This document shows positions 8,603 through 15,952 of a DNA stretch of 54,177 bases, one piece after another. The position numbers were made by a program, and so were the translations under genes. How positions within the stretch are numbered: the first letter of the stretch is position 1; each line of letters begins with the position of its first letter. Source of the stretch: Pirellulales bacterium (lineage in GTDB: Bacteria; Planctomycetota; Planctomycetia; Pirellulales; JACPPG01); NCBI GenBank assembly GCA_036490175.1, contig DASXEJ010000095.1:1-54177 (forward strand). Direction: 5' to 3'. The notes under the pieces were generated by a model that was not told the origin of the DNA, searched no databases, and saw nothing but the letters and a program-made list of their open reading frames with translations.

Positions 8603-10296
8603 ACAATCGTCTGATCGTGTTTTTTCTACTCTTGATCGTGGGCGCCGCCGTATCCTCGCCGGCGGTGGCGGACGAGCCCGCGGTGATGGCGCCCGCGGAC
8701 GATCCTACGAACGTGCAGGATCTGGTCCTGCTGCACATTGGCCGGCCGATCATTATTCGTCTGCACATCCGCCTGGCAGGGCAGGGGTATCAGGCCACTT
8801 GGGGCGATTGCCTGTGGGATCGCTTTCAAGAACTTGACGCGGATGCCAACGGGTCCCTGGACCACGACGAATTTCAGCGCGGCGACTGGTCCACGTTCAC
8901 AGAGCGGCGCACCAAGGCGGGCACCGTGCGCGGTGAGGCCATTACGTTTCTCGATTTGGATACCAATCCCCAGGACGACGTCATTTCGTTCACTGAGTTG
9001 GTCGAGCAGCTGGCCCAATGTTGCTTCGGGCTGAATCGCGCCGTTCAACGTCGTGCCACGGCCGCGGGCGATCCGCTGTTTGCGCTATTGGACCATGATC
9101 GTGATGGCCAGCTCGACAGTCAGGAAATGACAGCCGGGATCGAAACGCTCTACAGATTCGATCGGGACGAAGATGAGATGTTCAGTCAATTCGAGCTGCG
9201 CGCCGACGGGAATCCGTTTGCCGATTCCGTTTACGAGAACCCAGGCCAGGCGGGGCAGGCCAGCGGAGAGTTGATACTGGCGCCGATACCTGATCAAACG
9301 GCCGAGGCGGTTTGCCAGGCCATCATGGCGCGCTACGATCGGCCGGCCCAGGGTGAAACGCCGGCCGACCGCCGGCTCTCGCGCGAGGAATTGCGCCTGG
9401 CGGACGATCAGTTCGTCGCTGCCGACGCCAACGGCGATGGCGGAATCGACGCCGCCGAATTGCAAGCCTGGTATACGAGTCGACCCCCCGATGCAGAGCT
9501 CTCGGTCGTGCTCGATTCGGGCGTGCCGAACGACAAGCGGTTGCAAGTGATTAACTCGACCGGTGCCAGCGAATCAGGAATTGTGCAGAGTGCGGTCGCC
9601 GCGGACGGCTCGCTCGTGATTCGCGGAACCGCCTTCGAGCTGGACGTGCGGGCCAGCGGATCGGGCGAGCCGAAGCAGGTGGCAGAATCGGCGCGTCAGC
9701 TGTTTAAACGCGGCGACATGGACAAGAACGACTACCTGGACAAAAACGAACTGCGACGAGTGCGCGGCGGAGCCGAATTCTCGCGCATTGACAAGGACCA
9801 CGACGGCAAGATCTTCGTCGAGGAATACGTCGAGTACATCACGCGGCAAACCGAGATCGCGTCGCAACGTACGAGTGCCGTTTTCTCCGATCGTGGCAGC
9901 ACGTTGTTCGAGCTCATGGACACCAACCGTAATGGCCAACTGGCGACGCGCGAGCTGCGAACCTTGCCGCAGGTCGTCTCCGGCTGGGATAACGATCACG
10001 ATGGCAAGATCAAGCACGACGACATTCCGCGCCGCTATCAGTTGCAATTCGCGCCGGGGGCCGGAAACGCGACAGCAAACAACGTCGGTACGTTTACCGT
10101 TGCCGCGCGCAGCCCCAACAATGCGCGTCTCAGTGGTACCGGCCCGGAGTGGTTTCAGCGCATGGACCGTAATCGCGACGGCGATCTCTCACGACGCGAG
10201 TTCCTCGGAACGCGTGCCGATTTTCTCAGGCTCGACGCAGACCACGACGGACTGATGAACCCCAAGGAAGCCGAAGCCCTGGGCACGGCAAAGTAA
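8599..10296 (+). CDS. Secreted multi-EF-hand calcium-binding protein
   Basis: A 565-aa protein starting at ATG 8599, which overlaps the DUF1501 stop by 4 nt. Residues 1-25 form a signal peptide. I count eleven EF-hand-like loops along the chain. Canonical 12-residue loops include DADANGSLDHDE, DHDRDGQLDSQE, DANGDGGIDAAE, DKDHDGKIFVEE, DTNRNGQLATRE, DRNRDGDLSRRE and DADHDGLMNPKE. Loops such as DRDEDEMFSQFE and DMDKNDYLDKNE lack the central Gly but keep the ligand acids; one loop near 8960-8995 is a residue too long. The product is expected to bind many Ca2+ ions outside the cytoplasm. Translational coupling suggests it works with the DUF1501/DUF1549 proteins, perhaps as a calcium-stabilised partner. 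The gene ends 5 nt from a convergent gene. Confidence 0.9.
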   Translation: MNNRLIVFFLLLIVGAAVSSPAVADEPAVMAPADDPTNVQDLVLLHIGRPIIIRLHIRLAGQGYQATWGDCLWDRFQELDADANGSLDHDEFQRGDWSTFTERRTKAGTVRGEAITFLDLDTNPQDDVISFTELVEQLAQCCFGLNRAVQRRATAAGDPLFALLDHDRDGQLDSQEMTAGIETLYRFDRDEDEMFSQFELRADGNPFADSVYENPGQAGQASGELILAPIPDQTAEAVCQAIMARYDRPAQGETPADRRLSREELRLADDQFVAADANGDGGIDAAELQAWYTSRPPDAELSVVLDSGVPNDKRLQVINSTGASESGIVQSAVAADGSLVIRGTAFELDVRASGSGEPKQVAESARQLFKRGDMDKNDYLDKNELRRVRGGAEFSRIDKDHDGKIFVEEYVEYITRQTEIASQRTSAVFSDRGSTLFELMDTNRNGQLATRELRTLPQVVSGWDNDHDGKIKHDDIPRRYQLQFAPGAGNATANNVGTFTVAARSPNNARLSGTGPEWFQRMDRNRDGDLSRREFLGTRADFLRLDADHDGLMNPKEAEALGTAK

Positions 10297-10301
10297 ATCG
10301 C

Positions 10302-11717
10302 CTAACGCGGCACGCGTGGCAATCCGTCGGTGTTTGCCAGTCGCCGGGCAACCCGCTTTTTTGGGCTTTGCATTGGGGCAGCAGGTGCGAGGCCTTGGGG
10401 AAGCGGCTTTTCACCGTTAGGCCGGCGCAGCCATAGCGACGCCACGGCGATTTCCGCGGCCAGCGCCGCAAGCATCTGCTTGTTTTCGTTGAGCATGTCA
10501 GCGACGCCTTTTAACGATGCCCATTGATCGTCGGCCGGCATGGCCCGCTCGAGTGAAGACGACTCCTGCTGATCGACCGTAGCTTGGCCGCGTTGTGTCG
10601 CGTCCGCTATGGCGATACGCGCTGGCTGTTGAGTGCCATCCCATTCGAGAATCGCGGCATCGTGTACGGCCCAAGCGCCGGGCTGCGACGATCCGCCAGC
10701 TTGTGCGACGTGTCGGGCTGCAGCGCGATCCTGGGAAGCGATGCCGTGTTGTTGCACGGCCTGAAGTGCGTCTTGGTCCCCTGTGCCCTGGACGAGCGCG
10801 GCCAACTCGGGAAGCGCCACTACAAAGGCCTGAACACTGATACGCGTGGGCTCGAGCGCCGGGCGCGCCTGCGGATCGCGCGCCGCGAGGAACTGCGCAA
10901 AGTGGGATTCATCCGCTTGCGAATCCAGCTGATGTTCCTCGGCGGCAGAGAAGGTCGCCGACAACCAGCGCGGGCTATAACTACTGACGGCGCTAGTCGT
11001 GGCCGAGGTAGCATTGGCGGCAGTCGTGCTCGTGACAGCGCTCGCGACTGTGATCATGCCGGTGATTGCGCCTGGCGCTGGTGCGGCCAGCACCCTCGCC
11101 GCCGGCGCGGGAATGTCTGCCGAAATAGGCTCAATGATTTCGATTGGCCCTGAGCTCAGCAGCGTTGTCGGAGTTGACTTGCTTGCGCCGCTGGGATCAG
11201 GCGTTGAAACAGGATTCGTCGGTCCGTTCACCGCGATCGGATAAGACGGCGGTAAGGGCGACGCGATCGGCGCTGTTTCTGGTGGCGTAAGAGGATCGTG
11301 CCCGAGAATCGGATCGAGCTTTAGCGGCGCGAAAAGACCGGGCGGCTCGCCATCAAGGCCCCCATCCGACGCGGTGACGGGCGGCAGGCCACCAGACGTG
11401 ACTCCCGCGGTGGCGGCCCCGCCTGTGGCGGACACGGTTATGCCTGCCGGAGTGGTCGAGGTTCCCAAGTCGTTTGTGATACTGATCACAGGGAACCCGC
11501 CGAGCGCGGTGAGCTTCCCGAGGTCCGCGATGCTTGTGCGTAAGACGAAGTTGCCTGCGCCGGTCGCGGACAGGGGTGTCGCGACCTCGCCGAACGAGAT
11601 GCTTTGTGCCGAAGCAACCGGCAGGGCGCTCAGCATTTGGCGCGGTTCGCACAGCTCGAAACGGCAGCGGCGATGTCGAGATCGGCCCCGGTGGGATGTC
11701 TTGCCCATAGTTTGCAT
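10302..11717 (-). CDS. LEPR-like N-terminus hypothetical protein, Ala/Pro-rich
   Basis: A 471-aa protein of unknown function. The N-terminus is strongly basic and then carries FELCEPRQMLSA, close to the LEPR-XLL motif found at the start of many large planctomycete surface proteins. No classical signal peptide follows. The next part is rich in Ala, Pro, Thr and Ser, including a GGLPPVTASDGGLDGEPPG stretch. A short hydrophobic segment (AALAAEIAVASLWL) near the C-terminus could anchor it in the membrane. ATG 11717 is used; ATG 11708 is an alternative. It starts 44 nt after the stop of the TPR kinase and is probably in the same transcript, so it may be an output or partner of that signalling unit. 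Confidence 0.75.
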   Translation of the reverse strand: MQTMGKTSHRGRSRHRRCRFELCEPRQMLSALPVASAQSISFGEVATPLSATGAGNFVLRTSIADLGKLTALGGFPVISITNDLGTSTTPAGITVSATGGAATAGVTSGGLPPVTASDGGLDGEPPGLFAPLKLDPILGHDPLTPPETAPIASPLPPSYPIAVNGPTNPVSTPDPSGASKSTPTTLLSSGPIEIIEPISADIPAPAARVLAAPAPGAITGMITVASAVTSTTAANATSATTSAVSSYSPRWLSATFSAAEEHQLDSQADESHFAQFLAARDPQARPALEPTRISVQAFVVALPELAALVQGTGDQDALQAVQQHGIASQDRAAARHVAQAGGSSQPGAWAVHDAAILEWDGTQQPARIAIADATQRGQATVDQQESSSLERAMPADDQWASLKGVADMLNENKQMLAALAAEIAVASLWLRRPNGEKPLPQGLAPAAPMQSPKKRVARRLANTDGLPRVPR

Positions 11718-11761
11718 TCCGGTCTGAAGTGGATGGTCTTCCGGTCGGGTGAGTTACAGTT

Positions 11762-14521
11762 CTACTCGGCTACTCGAGGACGCACGACGCGCGGTACCTC
11801 GTCCGACAGAACGCGCGGCAGCAAAGGCAATGCCGTATCGATCGTCATATCAGCAAGCCGGCTGGCGGCTGCGGTTGGTTGGTCCAGAGATTGCTCCAGG
11901 GATTTCGATTGCTCCAGAATCTGGGCTGCGCGGCCGCTATGGGGGCTGGCGCTATCGCTCTGCTCACTGGCCTTGACCACTCGTTGCAGGTTGGCCTCGT
12001 GCGCCTCGAGGTACGACTGCGCTTGCTGCCAGTGGGGCGATAGATCAAGCGCCTTGCTCTGCCAATTGATAGCTTCGCGGTAGGCGGCCTGCGCGCGATC
12101 GAACGCGCGTCGGCTTTCGCAAGCCAGGCCAAGATTGTTGCAGATCGCGCCCAGACGGCTGGCATATTCAGGCGACTTCGAGTGCGCGCTGGCGAGGCGC
12201 GTGAGGTTAGCTCGCGCGCTGTCGAACTGTTCGATGGCGGCATCGTGGCACTCGCGTTGCGCGAGCAAATAGCCGAAGTTATTTTGCGATACGCCGAGGT
12301 CGCGTAGAAAGGCAACGACTTGAGGCGCCCGCTCGGCAAGTTGCTTCTGCAGGTCGATGGCGCGCTGGTAGGCGGCCGTGGCCTCGTCGAGGCGTCCGTC
12401 CCTCGTTGCCAGCGCCGCAAGATTGTTGAACGTGGTGGCCCATTCTGACTGCCACCGCAAGACTTGCGGCTCTTCATCAGCCAGTTGTTCGAATGCGACG
12501 GCTGCCTGACGATAGGCCGTCTTGGCGTCGGCCCCGGATGCCTGGCTGCACACGTATCCGAGTTGATTGTACGTGGCGGCCAGATCGCCGCGCTGCTGCG
12601 GAGACGCGACGCCCGCGCTTAACTGCATATCAATGGCCCGTTGCAGGTGTTCGCGGGCCGCGACCAACTGCCCCCCTAGCCCTAGCGCCGCGCCGAGATT
12701 GGCATAACTCAGCGCCAGCGACCGCTGCCCTGCGGCATTCTCCGGCTGGCGCTTTACCAGTTGGCTGTGCAGTTGGACCGCCGCACGCAAATGAGACTCT
12801 GCCTCACGGATTCTACCGGCGCGCAGGTAAATCAGCCCCAGATTGTTCTCGCACAGGCTAAGCGGCTGCGATTGATCTTCGCCGTCCTTTTCCGTTTGCA
12901 GAGCTAACCAGAGTTGTTTTGCCGCGCCGTATGCTGCGCACGCCGCTTCGTCATCGCCAAGCTGCTCGTTAATCTGCCCGGACCGATAATAGGCCGAAGC
13001 TGTCTCAGCGCGCACGGTCGCATCAGACGACGGCTGCGCGACGAACTTCCGATAGTACGAGAGAGCCTGGGTCAATAGCCGGTGGCGCACGCGTTCGGCA
13101 CCGGGAATGTTGGTGAGATCCGCCGCGATGCCGGTAAAAACCTCGTCAACGGCGTGCCGGGCATCTTGCAAGTGCTCCGCCGCGCGCTCGTGATTGTCGC
13201 TCGCCAACATGAGCGCGCGCTGCGTCGCTGTTTGCGCCCGCCACACCAAGGCGGCGCTGACCGCGGTGCAGATCATGATCAGCAATAGGGCAACGCCGGC
13301 CGCCGCCACCAGGCGGGCATGTCGGCGGATCCACTTGTCGCACTGGTCGATCAGGGTGGCTGGTCGGGCAATGGTGGGGCGGCCATCCAGAAACGCCCGC
13401 AAATCATCTGCCAGGTCGCGGGCCGAGGCGTATCGTCCGTCCGGCGCTTTCGCTGTCGCCATGGCAATGATGCTGTCTAAATCGCGTGGCACGCGCGCGT
13501 CGCAACGCGCGAGCGATGGCAGCTCGTCCTGCTCAATCTGGCGAATCAATTCCTGGTGCGACTGCCCGTCAAAACCCGGGCGACCCGCAATCAACTCGTA
13601 CAGCGTGAGGCCGAGCGAGTAGATATCCGTGCGATGGTCGACAATGCCCGGCTTGCTGCGCAGCTGTTCCGGGCTCATGTAGCGAAGCGTTCCCAGCAAC
13701 TCGCCGCTGGCCGTCTTTACGTTATCTCGTGCGGTGCGTGCCAGGCCAAAGTCTGTGACCCACAGCTCTCCTTCGCCGCAGATCATAAGGTTCGAGGGTT
13801 TGATGTCGCGGTGGACGATGCCCTGTTCGTGCGCGTGATCCAACGCATCGGCGGCTTGCACAATCCACTGCACCAGCTTATGGCAATCCGCAGCGAGCGC
13901 CGGGAAGCCGACGGGGATTTCCGCCGAGGCGCGAGTGAACGTCCCGTCGTTCCTCTGCGCAGGGCCGCCTGGCGTCGCACGATTATGAATCAACTGCTCG
14001 AGGGTCTGTCCCTCGATCAATTGCATCACGTAGAAGTGCAGGCCGCGCTCGCAGCCCACGGCAAAGACGGGCACGATATGGGGATGCTGCAATTGCGCGG
14101 CGGCGAGCCCCTCGTTTTTGAAGCGCGCCAATTGGCGCTCGTCGAGCATCGAGGCAAACGGCAGGACTTTCAGCGCCACCCGGCGCCGCAGCGAAAGCTG
14201 CTCGGCTTCGTAAACGACGCCCATCCCGCCGCGGCCGATCTCGCAAATGATGCGAAAGTCGCCCAGCCGGCTGGGCATGGGGGGATTGGCCGTCGTGTCG
14301 TCGCCGAGCGGCTGGGCCTGGCACAACATTTCAACCCAGGGCAGATAAGGCGCGAGGTGTGCCGCGTGTTGCGGATGCTGGGCCAGGAACGCCTCGCGGT
14401 CGGGACGCAGTCCCTGTTCAAGTCCCGACAAGTACGATTCGAGTCGTTCCGCCAGGTCGGGACCAATTTCGCCATCGGCCTCCAACATCAGACTCGCCTG
14501 CGACATTCGATCGGTGTTCAC
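11762..14521 (-). CDS. Serine/threonine protein kinase with TPR sensor region
   Basis: A 919-aa membrane kinase. The N-terminal 90 residues resemble the leader common to planctomycete kinases (DREAFLAQHP). The Pkn-type kinase domain (about 90-380) has the glycine loop GRGGMGVVYE, the lysine in VALKVL, the catalytic HRDIKPSN near 237 and DFGLAR. A membrane segment follows near 405-430, and the rest is a series of tetratricopeptide repeats, probably outside the membrane. The GTG start at 14521 overlaps the ECF sigma stop by 4 nt (GTGA), implying coupled translation. Planctomycete ECF groups linked to kinases are known; the kinase is thought to control the sigma factor by phosphorylation. An ATG five codons downstream is a possible alternative start. 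Confidence 0.93.
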   Translation of the reverse strand: MNTDRMSQASLMLEADGEIGPDLAERLESYLSGLEQGLRPDREAFLAQHPQHAAHLAPYLPWVEMLCQAQPLGDDTTANPPMPSRLGDFRIICEIGRGGMGVVYEAEQLSLRRRVALKVLPFASMLDERQLARFKNEGLAAAQLQHPHIVPVFAVGCERGLHFYVMQLIEGQTLEQLIHNRATPGGPAQRNDGTFTRASAEIPVGFPALAADCHKLVQWIVQAADALDHAHEQGIVHRDIKPSNLMICGEGELWVTDFGLARTARDNVKTASGELLGTLRYMSPEQLRSKPGIVDHRTDIYSLGLTLYELIAGRPGFDGQSHQELIRQIEQDELPSLARCDARVPRDLDSIIAMATAKAPDGRYASARDLADDLRAFLDGRPTIARPATLIDQCDKWIRRHARLVAAAGVALLLIMICTAVSAALVWRAQTATQRALMLASDNHERAAEHLQDARHAVDEVFTGIAADLTNIPGAERVRHRLLTQALSYYRKFVAQPSSDATVRAETASAYYRSGQINEQLGDDEAACAAYGAAKQLWLALQTEKDGEDQSQPLSLCENNLGLIYLRAGRIREAESHLRAAVQLHSQLVKRQPENAAGQRSLALSYANLGAALGLGGQLVAAREHLQRAIDMQLSAGVASPQQRGDLAATYNQLGYVCSQASGADAKTAYRQAAVAFEQLADEEPQVLRWQSEWATTFNNLAALATRDGRLDEATAAYQRAIDLQKQLAERAPQVVAFLRDLGVSQNNFGYLLAQRECHDAAIEQFDSARANLTRLASAHSKSPEYASRLGAICNNLGLACESRRAFDRAQAAYREAINWQSKALDLSPHWQQAQSYLEAHEANLQRVVKASEQSDSASPHSGRAAQILEQSKSLEQSLDQPTAAASRLADMTIDTALPLLPRVLSDEVPRVVRPRVAE

Positions 14522-15147
14522 GATAAACCCTCGTCGGTCAGTGATTGTCGTAGTCGGTCAATGGCCCTGACCCACAGCATTCTGGTGGCGGCGGCCGTTC
14601 GCCCCAAGCGCTGTGCAACCTCCTCGAAAGAGAGCTCTTCCAAGTGGCGCAGCACCAGAACGTCGCGGTATTGCGACGGTAGCTTTGCCAAATGGTCGGC
14701 CACGGTTGCCGCCCGTTCTGACGACTCGGCTCGATCGATCTGCGCAGGGACGGCGGCGCCGAACACCTGCTCTAGCCGGCAGGACGATTGATCGAAGGCC
14801 CGGGCGATGGCATCCAGCGAAACCTCTCTGCGCACATCCCGCTTTTGTGCGGCCAGATGGTGTTCGACAAGCCGGGCGATATTGCGGACCAGGATTTTGC
14901 GCAACCAGGCGACAAATTCCGCCAGAGTCGTTCCGCGGAATTGGACAAAGTCGCGATAGGCTTCGAGAAATGTGTCTTGCACGACGTCGGACGGCGTCGC
15001 ACGCGGCAACAACTCGGGCGTCAACTGCGAACGGGCAAGAATGCGCAAGTAGTTGCGGTACAGCTCCAGCAGGGAACCGAGCGCCCCGGGACCGGCATCT
15101 TTTGCCGACTTCAAGAGTTGCGCCGCCGAACGATCTGATACGGCCAT
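14518..15147 (-). CDS. ECF-type RNA polymerase sigma factor (kinase-linked)
   Basis: A 209-aa ECF sigma factor. Region 2 shows the promoter-melting segment VVQDTFLEAYRDFVQFRG and region 4 shows LPSQYRDVLVLRHLEELSFE followed by a helix-turn-helix (EVAQRLGRTAAATRMLWVRA). ATG 15147 gives the expected N-terminus; a TTG at 15198 would add 17 residues rich in Cys and Trp that are unlike the family. The stop overlaps the downstream kinase start. No separate anti-sigma gene is present, so the kinase probably takes that role. A TATACT sequence at 15183-15188 on this strand could be a -10 element but no good -35 is seen. Confidence 0.92.
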   Translation of the reverse strand: MAVSDRSAAQLLKSAKDAGPGALGSLLELYRNYLRILARSQLTPELLPRATPSDVVQDTFLEAYRDFVQFRGTTLAEFVAWLRKILVRNIARLVEHHLAAQKRDVRREVSLDAIARAFDQSSCRLEQVFGAAVPAQIDRAESSERAATVADHLAKLPSQYRDVLVLRHLEELSFEEVAQRLGRTAAATRMLWVRAIDRLRQSLTDEGLS

Positions 15148-15952
15148 GAGCGGCTCGATATTAAGGATCCATTCGCCGCTACAGTATAAGCATCTCAACG
15201 GGGAGTAGGCACTCGCGCGGGTCGACAGATTTTGACTACAGGGGCTGCCCCGGCAGGCGCTACTTTAGTAGGCCGGAAACGACCCGGAATTGTCACGCGG
15301 ATTTATCGCCGCGAGCAGGCGTTTTTTGCTACGAGAGGAGGCCCTGCGTCTGTAAATTCTGATCTGCAAGTAGGTTGCGGGGCGTGTGGCGACGGCGTGG
15401 CGGTAAAAAAGTAGCTCCCCGTTACGGTGTTTACTGCGAATGTTTGCTAACGATGCCAGAGACTTCGTTGCGCGTTAGTCTCGAAATCGGCCTCGTTACC
15501 TAGGGGCGTAAATAAGGTCATGGCGCGGCCAGGGGCAACGCGTTCGCGCTGGCGATGCTTCTAAATGAGCATCGTATGGCTGGTCCGATTTGAGGGAGGG
15601 AGTGCTCGGTGGCCAAATCGTCGATCCGGAATAATACCGGGGCGACTGCCGCAAGCGGGGCCGGAACAGAGGGAGGACGATCGCGAAGTTCAAGTTGAGT
15701 TTTCGTGACTGGGGTCGAGCGAGGCGAGCACCCAGATTGTCGCCAAAATCTGGCGGCGGCGAATACGCCGACCCCAGGCACCCATCGACTTTGCAATCCT
15801 CCTGGGAACAGAAGGTGCCGCCAGGTTGCATCGGGATACGCGTCGCGCACGCCCACCTCGTGCAACATTTGCCCGCCAGAGCATTTCCCCTCATGCGACC
15901 GGCGGCGGCTTGAAAGAAGGGCCTACTCCCGGCGGCTAATCGCACTTGACGC
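15148..15952. other. 0.8 kb intergenic stretch between ECF sigma and serpin genes
   Basis: No convincing gene. It contains the structured repeat at 15677-15804. An open frame across it on the minus strand (15496-15984) was judged non-coding. A small hairpin CGCGG/CCGCG with T6 about ten bases later lies near 15298-15330 and is too weak to call a terminator. The remainder is featureless to my reading. Confidence 0.5.
15677..15804 (-). repeat. Structured dispersed repeat, copy 1
   Basis: Read on the minus strand it starts CAGGAGGATTGCAAAGTCG and ends AACTTCGCGATCGT. A second copy lies at 30475-30606 on the plus strand. Three nested stems are visible here: CTGGGGTCG (15709-15717) with CGACCCCAG (15769-15777); CCAGATT (15732-15738) with AATCTGG (15747-15753); and CGGCG (15757-15761) with CGCCG (15766-15770) around loop AATA. 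The outer and third stems share two bases. The outer stem is a perfect 9 bp. It lies about 530 nt upstream of, and in the same direction as, the ECF sigma gene. Confidence 0.8.

Noticed and set aside
13556-14791. Long plus-strand open frame of 411 codons
   Set aside because: It lies antisense to the kinase and sigma genes, which have clear domains; GC-rich genes often leave such open antisense frames.
15298-15330. CGCGG/CCGCG hairpin followed by T6
   Set aside because: The stem is only 5 bp and eight other bases separate it from the T run; no plus-strand gene ends here.
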